Below are positions 36,816-46,083 of a stretch of 64,000 nucleotides of DNA, piece after piece (the stretch's first letter is position 1; each line of letters begins with the position of its first letter). This stretch comes from Actinokineospora inagensis DSM 44258 (GTDB lineage: Bacteria > Actinomycetota > Actinomycetes > Mycobacteriales > Pseudonocardiaceae): the NCBI RefSeq assembly GCF_000482865.1, contig NZ_KI519518.1:80404-144403 (forward strand). Direction: 5' to 3'. Position numbers and translations under genes: made by a program. The notes beneath the pieces are model-generated. The model saw only the letters and a program-made list of their open reading frames with translations, did not search any database and had not been told where the DNA came from.

Positions 36816-37505
36816 TCAGGACTCGAACTTGTAACCAAGACCGCGCACCGTCACCAGGTGGCGCGGCGACGCCGGGTCCGGTTCGATCTTCGAGCGCAGC
36901 CGCTTGACGTGCACGTCCAGCGTCTTCGTGTCGCCGACGTAGTCGGCGCCCCAGACCCGGTCGATCAACTGGCCGCGGGTGAGCACCCGGCCGACGTTGC
37001 GCAGCAGGTACTCCAGCAGGTCGAACTCCTTGAGCGGCAACGGGACGTCGGTGCCGTCCACTGTGACCACGTGCCGCTCGACGTCCATCCGGACCGGTCC
37101 GGCCGCGAGCACCTGGGGCAGCAGCTCGCCGTCGCCGCCCGCCTCGCCGCCGCGGCGCAGGACCGCGCGCACCCTGGCGATCAGCTCGCGCGCCGAGTAG
37201 GGCTTGGTCACGTAGTCGTCGGCGCCGAGCTCAAGGCCGACCACCTTGTCGATCTCGCTGTCCCGGGCGGTGACCATGATCACGGGGACCGCGGAGCGCT
37301 GCCGCAGCGCCTTGCACACGTCGGTGCCGCTCATCCCGGGCAGCATCAGGTCGAGCAGGACGATGTCGGCGCCGTTGCGGTCGAACTCCTCCAGCGCCTG
37401 CTGGCCGGTCACGGCCACCGCGGCGGTGAAGCCCTCCTTGCGCAGCAGGAAGGCAAGCGGGTCCGCGAAGGATTCCTCGTCCTCCACGATCAGCACTCTC
37501 GTCAT
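36816..37505 (-). CDS. regX3: Response regulator RegX3 (OmpR/PhoB family)
   Basis: 229 residues from ATG 37505 with GGAGG 6 nt upstream; the longer frame was rejected. Receiver domain: acidic pocket VEDEE, phosphoacceptor Asp in IVLLDLMLPGMSG, and the lysine in DDYVTKPYSARELI. A C-terminal winged helix has LKEFDLLEYLLRNVGRVLTR and DTKTLDVHVKRLRSKIE. Controls phosphate-scarcity genes with SenX3. It overlaps senX3 by 4 bp. Confidence 0.95.
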   Translation of the reverse strand: MTRVLIVEDEESFADPLAFLLRKEGFTAAVAVTGQQALEEFDRNGADIVLLDLMLPGMSGTDVCKALRQRSAVPVIMVTARDSEIDKVVGLELGADDYVTKPYSARELIARVRAVLRRGGEAGGDGELLPQVLAAGPVRMDVERHVVTVDGTDVPLPLKEFDLLEYLLRNVGRVLTRGQLIDRVWGADYVGDTKTLDVHVKRLRSKIEPDPASPRHLVTVRGLGYKFES

Positions 37506-38827
37506 GCCATTCCTCCGTGATCGGTAGCGGCGCCGTCGGATTTCGACGGAGCGGTCGTCGCGCGGCCGCCCACCAGGGTGGGTTCCGCACCGTTCGTGGC
37601 GACCTCCGCGGCCGCGAGGTGGGCCGGGATGCGCAGGGTGAACGTCGAACCGAGGCCGGGCTTGCTCCACAGCCGGACCTCGCCGCCGTGGTTGGCCGCC
37701 ACGTGCTTGACGATGGCCAGCCCCAGCCCGGTGCCGCCGGTGGCCCGGGAGCGGGCGCGGTCGACCCGGTAGAACCGTTCGAAGACGCGCTGCTGCTCCT
37801 CCTCGGCGATGCCGATGCCGCGGTCGGTGACGGCGATCTCCACGAAGCCCTTGTCGACCGAGCGGCTGACCGACACCGGACTGCCCGCCGAGGAGTAGGC
37901 GAGGGCGTTCTCCAGCAGGTTGGACAGCGCGGTGACCAGCAGCGTGCGGTCGCCCTCGACCAGCAGGCCGCTGTCGTCGTCGGTGGCGACCTCGATGCCG
38001 GTGGACTCCATGACCAGCCGGGCGCGACCCATCGCCTCGCGGACCACGGCGTCGACCTCGACGGTGTTCATCTCCGGCAGCCGCTCGGCGCCCTGCAGCC
38101 GGGACAGCGCGATCAGCTCGGTGACCAGGGTGCCCAGCCGGTTGCCCTCGTGCAGGATCTTGGTGGTGAACCGGCGCACCTCGACCGGGTCGTCGGCGGC
38201 GTCGAGCACGGCCTCGGCGAGCAGCGCCATGGCGCCGACCGGGGTCTTGAGCTCGTGGCTGACGTTGGCGACGAAGTCGCGCCGGGTGGCCTCCAGCCGG
38301 ACCGCGTCGGACTGGTCGTCGGCGTCGACCGCGGTGAACCCGTCACCGAGCGGGCGGACCTCGCCGAGCACGGCCTCGGGGGTGCGGCCGCCGCGGGACT
38401 CCAGCGGCGACAGGTCGATCTCCACCGGGTCACCGGTCTCGACGACCAGTTCGGCGGCCTTGCGGGCGCGGTCGTCGACCCGGTTGTTGCGGACCAGGCC
38501 GAGCTCCTCCGCGCGCGGGTTGTGGATCACCACATCGCCGAACCGGTTGAGCACGACCACCCCCGTGTGGGTGGACTGGATGATCCGTTGGACCAGGTCG
38601 GCGACGGTGGGGCCGGTCGGTGCCCGTCCGGTGCCGCTCGACCGCGAACGGCCGAACAGGAAGCCGACGAACAGGCCGATCAGCAGTGTGCCGAACGACA
38701 GCGCGAGATAGACCGGGGCGGCCACACCGAGGATCGTAAGCAGGGGGCGGGGCGGTTTGACCAGCCCGGACAGCGCATTGGTGACCGTGCCGACACCGTT
38801 GTGCCTGCTTGTTCCCCACCGCGTCAA
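37502..38827 (-). CDS. senX3: Sensor histidine kinase SenX3
   Basis: 441 residues from a TTG at 38827, the only start in frame that keeps the first membrane segment. It has two membrane segments (about 25-65), a PAS-like domain containing VVVLNRFGDVVIHNPRAEEL, the HisKA box FVANVSHELKTPVGAMALLA with the phosphorylated His, and HATPase motifs LLENALAYS, VTDRGIGIAEEEQQRVFERF and GGTGLGLAIVKHV. It phosphorylates RegX3 under phosphate limitation. Confidence 0.93.
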   Translation of the reverse strand: MTRWGTSRHNGVGTVTNALSGLVKPPRPLLTILGVAAPVYLALSFGTLLIGLFVGFLFGRSRSSGTGRAPTGPTVADLVQRIIQSTHTGVVVLNRFGDVVIHNPRAEELGLVRNNRVDDRARKAAELVVETGDPVEIDLSPLESRGGRTPEAVLGEVRPLGDGFTAVDADDQSDAVRLEATRRDFVANVSHELKTPVGAMALLAEAVLDAADDPVEVRRFTTKILHEGNRLGTLVTELIALSRLQGAERLPEMNTVEVDAVVREAMGRARLVMESTGIEVATDDDSGLLVEGDRTLLVTALSNLLENALAYSSAGSPVSVSRSVDKGFVEIAVTDRGIGIAEEEQQRVFERFYRVDRARSRATGGTGLGLAIVKHVAANHGGEVRLWSKPGLGSTFTLRIPAHLAAAEVATNGAEPTLVGGRATTAPSKSDGAATDHGGMA

Positions 38828-38972
38828 ATCGCGTTCACTCGATCGTGTCCTACTAGCGAGTAACTGTCAGTTTTTGTCCACCGGGTTGCCCACCGCCCCC
38901 GGCCGTCATCCTTCGTTAGGGGGATCACACCCGCACCGATGGCTGCTCGTTGTGTCGCACCCCCGGACCGAC

Positions 38973-39012
38973 CGAAGTGGACACTCCAAGACTCACTTGG
39001 GTGTCCACTTCG
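38973..39012 (-). terminator. Long inverted repeat downstream of gpmA
   Basis: 12-bp perfect outer arms CGAAGTGGACAC (38973-38984) and GTGTCCACTTCG (39001-39012), an inner CCAAG/CTTGG pairing, one bulged T and a 5-nt loop. It lies 49 bp beyond the gpmA stop and upstream of senX3, so it would end gpmA transcription and insulate senX3. Confidence 0.75.
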
Positions 39013-39060
39013 CCCGATCCCTCAGTCCACTGAGGTCAGTGGATCAGCCTGACAGTCGGG

Positions 39061-39807
39061 CTATCGCCCTTGGTTCGCCACAGCGGTGATCGCGGCGGCG
39101 GCAGCGTCCGGATCGAGATAAGTGCCGCCCGCCTTGATCGGGTTGAGCGACTCGTCGAGGTCGTAGCGCAGTGGGATACCGGTCGGGATGTTGATCGCGG
39201 CGATATCGGCGTCGGAGATCCCGTCCAGGTGCTTGACCAACGCGCGCAGCGAGTTGCCGTGCGCGGCCACCAGAACCGTCTTGCCCGCGCGCAGGTCCGG
39301 CACGATCTCGGTGTCCCAGTAAGGCAGCAGTCGGGCCACCACGTCCTTGAGGCACTCGGTGCGCGGGGCGCTGTCGCCGAGGTCGGCGTAGCGCGGGTCG
39401 CCGTGCTGGCTGTACTCGCCGTCCGGCTCGATGGGCGGCGGCGGGGTGTCGTAAGAGCGGCGCCAGAGCATGAACTGCTCCTCGCCGAACTCCGCCAGGG
39501 TCTGCTTCTTGTCCTTGCCCTGCAGCGCGCCGTAGTGCCGCTCGTTGAGCCGCCAGTCGCGCTTGACCGGGATCCAGTGCCGGTCGGCGGCGTCCAAGGC
39601 GAGGTTGGCGGTGGTGATCGCCCGGCGGAGCAGCGAGGTGTGCACGACGTCCGGGTGGATCCCGGCCGCGGCGAGCAGTTCGCCGCCGCGGCTCGCCTCG
39701 GCGACGCCCTTGGCGGAGAGCGGGACGTCGACCCAGCCGGTGAACAGGTTCAGCGCGTTCCAGTCGCTCTCGCCGTGGCGGAGCAGCACCAGGGTTCCGA
39801 TGGCCAT
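39061..39807 (-). CDS. gpmA: 2,3-bisphosphoglycerate-dependent phosphoglycerate mutase (GpmA)
   Basis: Interconverts 3- and 2-phosphoglycerate in glycolysis. 248 residues from ATG 39807, the family length. Motifs: [19 protein letters not shown] with catalytic His near residue 10, [34 protein letters not shown] (substrate contacts), and the second His in [20 protein letters not shown]. The frame stays open upstream to 40077, but nothing there resembles the family. Confidence 0.96.
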   Translation of the reverse strand: MAIGTLVLLRHGESDWNALNLFTGWVDVPLSAKGVAEASRGGELLAAAGIHPDVVHTSLLRRAITTANLALDAADRHWIPVKRDWRLNERHYGALQGKDKKQTLAEFGEEQFMLWRRSYDTPPPPIEPDGEYSQHGDPRYADLGDSAPRTECLKDVVARLLPYWDTEIVPDLRAGKTVLVAAHGNSLRALVKHLDGISDADIAAINIPTGIPLRYDLDESLNPIKAGGTYLDPDAAAAAITAVANQGR

Positions 39808-40214
39808 GGCGAAAGACTGCCAGACCGGGGCGGCGGGTCGACCCGGCGGACGGGCCCCGCGCAGCGGCGTGGGCCGAACGGTCGCCATCACTGGACTACT
39901 CGACATTTCACGTGATCGCGTGACACCCGTTAGGGCCAGCTTGTACCCCCAAACGCCCCCAAAAGGCACAGCTAGTTGTCCAAGCACCCACTTCCGTGAC
40001 CAAATAGTTACTAACGGTCTGCGACATCCACGAATGGCGTAGTTGTCGGCCTTGTGTAGCTGTCCAGCATCTGCCAAGTTGACCTATAGGCGCCACGGGT
40101 CGGCTCCCACGCACTCCCCGACCCGGGCGGCGCCCCGCGCGGCTCGACTCCCCTGCCGAGCCGCCGCCCCGCGAGGCTCCCGGGTGCCCCCCGCCACGGG
40201 ACGCAGCGGGCTGG
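39808..40214. other. Intergenic region between gpmA and the DUF4349 gene, no gene seen
   Basis: The first 260 bp contain the gpmA promoter region and are less GC-rich than usual (for example 39900-40080). A weak dyad TCACG-N6-CGTGA lies at 39908-39923. The last 130 bp are Pro/Arg-codon-like but show no ribosome-binding site or domain. No conserved gene is evident on either strand. Confidence 0.5.
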
Positions 40215-40263
40215 CGCGGGGCGGTTCGGGAATGCGACTCCCCCTCGCTCGAACCGCCCCGCG
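40215..40263 (-). terminator. Terminator after the DUF4349 gene
   Basis: Perfect 14-bp arms (40215-40228 and 40250-40263) carrying the core CGGGGCGGTTCG, with a 21-nt loop; the stop at 40266 is 3 bp away. A strong Rho-independent style stem without a T-tract. Confidence 0.75.
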
Positions 40264-40265
40264 AC

Positions 40266-41204
40266 TCACACCCCCTCGGTAGCCGGTTCCGCCGCGAGTT
40301 CTTCCGGCTGCTCGGTGTCCGGTTCCTTCGACCGCGTGGGCCGCACGAGCCAGCGGTAGAGGTAGATGAGCAGGCCCAGGGCGACCGCGAACGGCAGCAC
40401 CATGCCGATCAGGCGCAGCACGAACCCGCCTGTGGCGATGAACGCGTGCCATCCGGTCGACAAGGCACCCAGCACGGACTCGCCGTCGTCACCGGCCGGT
40501 GGCGGCGCGGCACCGTCGAGGCTGATCCGCACGGTGATGGTCGAGAGCGCGACGCTGCCCGCGAGAGCCTGCTGCCGCTTCAGCAGCGACTCCAGGTCGG
40601 CCTCGCGGCGGGTGACCTCGCCCTCCAGTTCGACGATCTCGGAGATACCGGTCGCCCGGTCCAGCAACGCCCGCACCCGGGCGAGGCTGGCCCGCTGCGT
40701 CTGCACCCGGCTGTCGACGTCCACGACCTCCTCGGTGACGTCCTGCGCCGCCTGCGTCCGGTTCTTGACCTTGCCCGCAGCGGCGATGCGGTCGAGCGCG
40801 GCGTCGAGCTTGTCCGACGGCACGAACACGGTCAGCCCGGCGGACTCATCGGAAATCTGCTCTTGGCCCGAGTAACCACCCAGCCCCACGGCCGCCCGCC
40901 GGACCGTGTCGGCGGCATCGGAGATCTTGCCCGCGGTCAGGTCGACGCTCGCGGTGCGCACCAGCTTGCGGTCCACCCCCGGCTGGCTGATCTGCGGCTG
41001 CGGCTGCCCGGCGGGCTGGTTCGGCGCGGGCGGGGTGTACTGCGCCTTGGCGCCCGCGCTGTCGCCCATCCCGCCACCGGCGTTCGCGGGCGCGGGCGCG
41101 ACAGCGGCGGATTCGGCGGAATCAGACGCGGACGACGTGCAGCCGCCGACGAACGCCCCCGCCACCAGTAACAGCCCGGCCAGGCGGGCTCTCCGGAACA
41201 CCAT
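40266..41204 (-). CDS. DUF4349 lipoprotein with coiled coil and C-terminal membrane segment
   Basis: 312 residues: a lipoprotein signal (GLLLVAGAFVGGCTSSASDS, Cys near 22), a low-complexity linker, and the DUF4349 domain with RKLVRTASVDLTAGKISDAA, GLTVFVPSDKLDAALDRIAA and VDVDSRVQTQRASLARVRAL. It includes a coiled coil (about 170-220) and one C-terminal membrane segment with a basic tail (LIYLYRWLVRPTRSKEPD). Thus it is anchored at both ends. Function unknown. Confidence 0.85.
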   Translation of the reverse strand: MVFRRARLAGLLLVAGAFVGGCTSSASDSAESAAVAPAPANAGGGMGDSAGAKAQYTPPAPNQPAGQPQPQISQPGVDRKLVRTASVDLTAGKISDAADTVRRAAVGLGGYSGQEQISDESAGLTVFVPSDKLDAALDRIAAAGKVKNRTQAAQDVTEEVVDVDSRVQTQRASLARVRALLDRATGISEIVELEGEVTRREADLESLLKRQQALAGSVALSTITVRISLDGAAPPPAGDDGESVLGALSTGWHAFIATGGFVLRLIGMVLPFAVALGLLIYLYRWLVRPTRSKEPDTEQPEELAAEPATEGV

Positions 41205-41291
41205 CTCGGTCCCCTCTCCGACAAGACCCGAGGGTCTGCCTGTCTGGCGAAGGGACGAACCGGGGGGCTCAGCGCGTTGCGGCGCGGGTGA

Positions 41292-41822
41292 TCACGAGTC
41301 GGCGTCATCCGGGACACGGTGCCGTTGCCCGGACGGTTCGAGCAGGTGGGCGAACGCCTGGAGGTTGGCCAGCGACTCGCCGCGCGCGGTCCGCCAGTCC
41401 CACTCCCGTCGGATGGCGGTGCTGAAACCGATCTCCAGCAGGGTGTTGAAGTCGCCGTCGGCGGCCTCGAGCACCTGCCCGAGCAGCCGGTCCAGCTCGT
41501 CGGCCGTGACCGCGGCGTGACTGACCCGGCCCACCAGGTAGATGTCCCCCAACCGGTCGAGCGTGTAGTGCACACCGTAGAGCCGAGCGTTGCGCTGGAG
41601 CAGGAACCGGTAGACCGCCTCGTGCGCCTCGTCCGGCTGGCGGCAGACGAACGCCTCCACCGTCAACGCGTGTTTGCCCAGGACAAGGCGGCAATTGGTG
41701 CGCTGCTTGCGGATACCGGGGAGCGTGACGTCGAACTGGCCCTGCCCGCGCCGCTGGTAGCTCAGCTCCCGCTCGTCGAGGGCGTCGGCGATGACCTGGT
41801 CGAGTGAATGCGCGTCCGTCAC
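41292..41822 (-). CDS. YbjN-domain protein (Rv0487-like)
   Basis: 176 residues resembling a type III secretion chaperone-like YbjN fold: [20 protein letters not shown], then [40 protein letters not shown] and [20 protein letters not shown]. In mycobacteria the same protein sits between mshA and gpm1, as here. It overlaps the mshA stop by 4 bp, so translation is coupled to mycothiol synthesis. Confidence 0.83.
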   Translation of the reverse strand: MTDAHSLDQVIADALDERELSYQRRGQGQFDVTLPGIRKQRTNCRLVLGKHALTVEAFVCRQPDEAHEAVYRFLLQRNARLYGVHYTLDRLGDIYLVGRVSHAAVTADELDRLLGQVLEAADGDFNTLLEIGFSTAIRREWDWRTARGESLANLQAFAHLLEPSGQRHRVPDDADS

Positions 41823-43111
41823 ACCGCAACCTCAGCACGCCGCAGCCAGTACCGCAGCATGTGGTCGGCCTCGCCGTACGCCGCGATGAGGGCGTCGGTG
41901 GTGCGGTCCCAGGAGAACGCCCGCGCGTGCCGGTGAGCGCCCTCGCCCAGTTCCGCGCGCAGCCGGGGCGCGGTCATGAGGTGGCCGAGGGCGTTGGCCC
42001 AGTCGACCGTGGCGTGCCCGTTGACCAAGAGGCCGGAAACACCATCGGCAACAGCGACCGGCAGCCCTCCCACGGCAGCGGCGACGACGGGCGTACCGCA
42101 CGCCTGCGCCTCTAGGGCGACCAGTCCAAAACTCTCGTTGTGGCTTGGTACGGCAACAACATCGGCCGCGCGATAGACGGTGGCGAGAGCGTCACCTGCC
42201 TGCGGCGGCAAGAACCGAACGACATCGGTTATACCGAGCGCGACAGCCAAGTCCTGCAACGCGGCCGGTTGGTCCAGACCGCTGCCGGAAGGCCCACCCG
42301 CCACCAGGACAACGAGCTTCTCACGCGCGACGACACCCCGGTCGACCATCTCGGCGGCGGCCCGCAACAGCACGTCCGGCGCCTTCAACGGCTGGATGCG
42401 ACCGACGAACGCGACAACCAAGGCGTCCTGCGGAAGCCGCAACTCGGCGCGCGCGGCGGCCCGGTCACCCGGGCGGAACCGGTCGAGGTCCACCCCGGGC
42501 GCGATGGCCCGGACCTTCTCGGGCGGGGCGTCGTACAGGTCGATCAGTTGCGCGGCCTCGACATCGGTGTTGGCGATCAGTTGGTCGGCCTCGTCCACCA
42601 CCTGCTGCTCGCCGAGCACCCGCGCCAGCGGCTCCGGAGCGTCACCCTCCGCGAGCGCCGCGTTCTTCACCTTGGCCAGCGTGTGAGCGGTGTGCACAAG
42701 CGGCACCCCCCAGCGCATCCTGGCCAACCACCCCACCTGGCCGGACAGCCAGTAGTGCGAGTGCACCAGGTCGTAGTGGCCCGGCTCGTGCCGCGCCTCA
42801 GCCCGCAGCACCCCCGCGGTGAACGAGCACAGTTGGTCCGGCAGCTCCGCGCGCTGCAGTCCCTCGAACGGGCCCGCCGAGACGTGCCGCACGAGCACAC
42901 CCGGCGCGAGCTCGGCCACGGGCGGCAGATCGGACGCGGTCGCCCGCGTGAACACCTCGACGGCGATCCCCCGCTGCGCCATCCGGGTGGACGTCTCGGT
43001 GATGTAGACGTTCATGCCGCCCGCGTCACCCGTGCCGGGCTGCTCCAACGGCGACGTGTGCACCGACAGGACCGCGACCCGGCGCGGCCTGCGCAACTGC
43101 GTGGGACTCAC
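41819..43111 (-). CDS. mshA: D-inositol-3-phosphate glycosyltransferase (MshA)
   Basis: First committed enzyme of mycothiol synthesis: transfers GlcNAc from UDP-GlcNAc to 1L-myo-inositol-3-phosphate. A 430-residue GT-B, family 4 enzyme with the start [14 protein letters not shown] and [27 protein letters not shown], the linker [17 protein letters not shown] and the C-terminal donor-site motif [20 protein letters not shown]. Length is normal. It supports the actinobacterial origin. Confidence 0.95.
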   Translation of the reverse strand: MSPTQLRRPRRVAVLSVHTSPLEQPGTGDAGGMNVYITETSTRMAQRGIAVEVFTRATASDLPPVAELAPGVLVRHVSAGPFEGLQRAELPDQLCSFTAGVLRAEARHEPGHYDLVHSHYWLSGQVGWLARMRWGVPLVHTAHTLAKVKNAALAEGDAPEPLARVLGEQQVVDEADQLIANTDVEAAQLIDLYDAPPEKVRAIAPGVDLDRFRPGDRAAARAELRLPQDALVVAFVGRIQPLKAPDVLLRAAAEMVDRGVVAREKLVVLVAGGPSGSGLDQPAALQDLAVALGITDVVRFLPPQAGDALATVYRAADVVAVPSHNESFGLVALEAQACGTPVVAAAVGGLPVAVADGVSGLLVNGHATVDWANALGHLMTAPRLRAELGEGAHRHARAFSWDRTTDALIAAYGEADHMLRYWLRRAEVAV

Positions 43112-43117
43112 CCCGGC

Positions 43118-43942
43118 TCACCCCTTCCCACCCTCCGCCGCCGCAGCGCGGAGTACGCCGTTGAACTCGTCGACCCGTTCGGCGAAGGGCGCGTGCCCAA
43201 CCCGTGGGAACCAACGCACGTTCGCACCGGGAATCTTCCCGGCGGCGTACTCGGCGGCGGCAGGATCGACGACGGCGTCCTCGGTGCCGTGGACGATGAG
43301 GGTGGGCACGGAGACCGCCGACAGCACGTCCGCGCTGCCGACATCGCGCCTGAACAGGGCCCTGCGCACGGCGGGCGACACCCGCAGCGTCTGACCCGCC
43401 CAGGCCTGCGCGAGCGGACCCGGAACGGGCTCCGCCGTGGTGCGGAGTGTGAGCGACACGACAGCGGGAACGGCGACGGCCGGGTCGTCGGACAGCGCGT
43501 CGGGCAGTGCCTCGACCATCGCCCGAGCGGTCTTCCCACCCGGGCGGCCCGGCCCGATCTCGGTGATCGCGCCGACCAGGACGATCGCGGTGAGGCTCGC
43601 GCAACCATGCGTACGCAGGTAATCGGTGATCACCAGACCGCCGTAGGACCAGCCGACCACGGTCGCCGGTCGGCCCGCGTACGCCAGCACGGCGGCCAGG
43701 TCGGCGGCCCAGGTCACGGAATCGCCATAGCCGTCGGCGGGGGCATCGGACTCGCCGTGGCCCCGCAGGTCGAAAGCGATCAGGTGGTGCTCTGTGGTCA
43801 GCACCGGGTCGGCGAACTGGGCGGCCCAACTGAGGCTCGACTGCGCCCAACCGTGCACGAACACGATCGGCGGCCGGGCCGGGTCACCGGCGGTGCGGAC
43901 GGCCAACCTGGCGCCGCCCGCACCCACCACGCTGTCGATCAC
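43118..43942 (-). CDS. Alpha/beta-fold hydrolase
   Basis: 274 residues with FVHGWAQSSLSWAAQ (oxyanion HG region), DLRGHGESDAPADGYGDS, the nucleophile elbow GWSYGGLVITDYL (Ser near 96), the acid in VPTLIVHGTEDAVVDP and a late His in WFPRVGHAPFAER. The triad is complete. Substrate unknown. It lies 6 bp upstream of mshA on the same strand and is likely in its operon. Confidence 0.9.
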   Translation of the reverse strand: MIDSVVGAGGARLAVRTAGDPARPPIVFVHGWAQSSLSWAAQFADPVLTTEHHLIAFDLRGHGESDAPADGYGDSVTWAADLAAVLAYAGRPATVVGWSYGGLVITDYLRTHGCASLTAIVLVGAITEIGPGRPGGKTARAMVEALPDALSDDPAVAVPAVVSLTLRTTAEPVPGPLAQAWAGQTLRVSPAVRRALFRRDVGSADVLSAVSVPTLIVHGTEDAVVDPAAAEYAAGKIPGANVRWFPRVGHAPFAERVDEFNGVLRAAAAEGGKG

Positions 43943-43978
43943 GAGGGACTGTCGATCACGAGGAGTTGTCGACCACGG

Positions 43979-45190
43979 TCAGTGCAGCGCGGACATCGAC
44001 TGCCACTGGCTCCACGGGATCAACCAGTCGAACACGTCCGAGGTGGTCGGCATGTTCGCCTTGGAGCCGGTGATCTCCACCGGGTCGCCGATCAGCGCGC
44101 TGTCGAAGTACGCCTTCGCGTCCGCCTCCAACAGGTTCACGCAGCCGTGCGAGGTGTTGTTCTTGCCGATGTTGGCCCGGTTGTCGTTGTTCTCGTGGAT
44201 GAACTCGCCGTGGTTGGAGATCCGCACGGCCCACTTCTTCATCACGTTGGTGTAGCCGTACTTCGGGTTGGAGAAGTCGCCGATCGGGTCCTTCTCCATC
44301 ACGATCACCGTGCCGTTGGGCGTGTTGCGGTCCGGGTTGGCGTCGTCGCCGTTGCTGGACGGGTAGCTGGCGAACAGGGCCCCGTCGCGGTACACGTTCA
44401 TCTTGTGGTCCGGGGTGTTGACCTTGACCACCTGGTTGCGGCCGACGGTGAACGTGGTGGTCAGGTCCGACTTGCCGTACGCGCCGCCGCCGTAGGCCAG
44501 GCCGTAGAGCTTCGCGGTCACGGTGACCTTGGTGTTCTCCGGCCAGTACGCCTTGGGCCGCCAGTCGACCTGCTGGTCGTTGAGCCACGCCCAGGAGCCG
44601 TCGACCGGCACCGACGCGTCGACCTTGAGCACCTTCTCCACGGCCGCCTTGTCGGTGACCTTGCCCTCGGGGAACTTCACGCTGATCGGCATGCCGACGC
44701 CCACGGTCGCGTTGTCCGCCGGGTTGATCGTGGCGCGCGGCGTCTTCGCGGGTTTGAGGGTGCTGAAGGTGCCCTTCAGCTCGGTCTTCTTGCCGTCGGC
44801 GCCGGTGGCCTGCGCGGTGTAGGAGTACGTCTTCGCGTAGCCGAACACCTCGGTCGACAACCAGGACAGCTTGTCGGTGGACACCGTGCCCTTGACCGCT
44901 TTGCCGTCGGGGTTCTGCACGTCGACCGTGTCGATGGCGCCGTCCGACACGCTGATCTTGAGCGGGTCGCCGGGTGCGACGTCGGTGGCGTTGGCGGCGA
45001 CGCTGGCGGTGAGCTTCGCCGACGACACGTCCGACTGCTGTTGCTGTTGACCGGATCCGCCGCCGCTGTTGTTCCCACCTCCGCTGTTGGCGGTGCCGGA
45101 CTGCTCCGAGGTGCAGCCCGCGAGCAACGCGAGGGCCAGGAACGAGGCGCCGACGAGTCCGGTGGTCCTCCGCGAAGCGGGTCGTCTCAC
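43979..45190 (-). CDS. L,D-transpeptidase lipoprotein
   Basis: 403 residues from a GTG at 45190 with GGAGG 7 nt upstream; the longer frame upstream is not used. The lipobox is in LALALLAGCTSEQSG. There are two Ig-like domains (about 60-250), then the YkuD catalytic domain with RISNHGEFIHENND and NTSHGCVNLLEADA (catalytic Cys), ending DVFDWLIPWSQWQSM. It makes 3-3 peptidoglycan cross-links outside the membrane. It corresponds to LprQ/Ldt in the mycobacterial neighbourhood. Confidence 0.94.
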   Translation of the reverse strand: MRRPASRRTTGLVGASFLALALLAGCTSEQSGTANSGGGNNSGGGSGQQQQQSDVSSAKLTASVAANATDVAPGDPLKISVSDGAIDTVDVQNPDGKAVKGTVSTDKLSWLSTEVFGYAKTYSYTAQATGADGKKTELKGTFSTLKPAKTPRATINPADNATVGVGMPISVKFPEGKVTDKAAVEKVLKVDASVPVDGSWAWLNDQQVDWRPKAYWPENTKVTVTAKLYGLAYGGGAYGKSDLTTTFTVGRNQVVKVNTPDHKMNVYRDGALFASYPSSNGDDANPDRNTPNGTVIVMEKDPIGDFSNPKYGYTNVMKKWAVRISNHGEFIHENNDNRANIGKNNTSHGCVNLLEADAKAYFDSALIGDPVEITGSKANMPTTSDVFDWLIPWSQWQSMSALH

Positions 45191-45328
45191 CGTGGAACCT
45201 CCAGTGTCGAATCTTTCCCCACCGATGAAGGACGCCTGGGCGGCGATGGGGTGCGCCGCCGCGGGTGTGACTGTGCTCATAATCCCGTGTCCGGCTCGGC
45301 GGGCCGCGACCGGGCAGGATCGGGACCC

Positions 45329-46063
45329 GTGAACAAGCCAATCGCAGTTGTCACCGGGGCGAGCGCGGGTATCGGCGCGGCCACCGCCGGTCACTTGGCC
45401 GCGGCCGGTTTCCACGTCGTGCTCGGCGCCCGACGGCTGGACCGGCTCGCTGAGGTCGCCACCGCGGTCGGCGGCGAGGCGGTCGAGCTGGACGTGACCG
45501 ACCCCGCCTCGGTCGACGCGTTCGCCGACCGGGTCCCAGAGTGCCACGTGCTGGTGAACAACGCCGGTGGCGCCCGCGGCCTGGACCGCGTCGACGCCGC
45601 CGATGAGTCCCAGTGGCGCTGGATGTACGAGACGAATGTGCTCGGCACGCTGCGGGTTACCAAGGCCCTGCTGCCGAAGCTGGTCGCCTCCGGCAACGGC
45701 CACGTGGTCACCGTCACCTCCGTCGCCGCCATCGAGGTCTACGACGGCGGCGCCGGTTACACGGCTGCGAAGCACGCCCAATCCGCCCTGCACCGCACCC
45801 TCCGCGGCGAATTCCTCGGCCAGCCGATCCGCTTCACCGAGATCCTCCCCGGCATGGTCGAGACCGAGTTCTCCCTCACCCGCTTCAACGGCGACGAGTC
45901 CCGCGCCACCGCTGTCTACGACGGCCTGACCCCGCTCACCGCCGACGACGTCGCCGACGTGATCACCTTCGCCGTGACGAGGCCGCCACACGTGAACCTG
46001 GACCAGATCGTCCTCAAACCGCGCGCCCAGGCCTCCGCCACCCGCGCCCACCGCACCACCTGA
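45329..46063 (+). CDS. Short-chain dehydrogenase/reductase
   Basis: 244 residues from a GTG at 45329 with AGGAT upstream. NAD(P) loop VVTGASAGIGAATAGHLAAA, VLVNNAGGARG, catalytic Ser/Tyr/Lys in VTSVAAIEVYDGGAGYTAAKHA, and EILPGMVETEFSLTRF. Classical SDR with NADP preference suggested by the GARRLDRL loop. It matches the Rv0484c position. The 1307-residue frame that runs through it from 42140 is antisense to mshA and the transpeptidase gene and is not real. Confidence 0.9.
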   Translation: MNKPIAVVTGASAGIGAATAGHLAAAGFHVVLGARRLDRLAEVATAVGGEAVELDVTDPASVDAFADRVPECHVLVNNAGGARGLDRVDAADESQWRWMYETNVLGTLRVTKALLPKLVASGNGHVVTVTSVAAIEVYDGGAGYTAAKHAQSALHRTLRGEFLGQPIRFTEILPGMVETEFSLTRFNGDESRATAVYDGLTPLTADDVADVITFAVTRPPHVNLDQIVLKPRAQASATRAHRTT

Positions 46064-46083
46064 CCGACGGGGCGGGTCGGGCG

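Noticed and set aside
38833-38839. GTTCACT as a RegX3/PHO box upstream of senX3
   Set aside because: Only a single half-site is visible; PHO boxes need direct repeats at fixed spacing.
42140-46063. 1307-residue plus-strand open frame
   Set aside because: It runs antisense through mshA, the hydrolase and the L,D-transpeptidase gene, all with complete motifs on the minus strand. Only its last part, from 45329, is a real gene (SDR).
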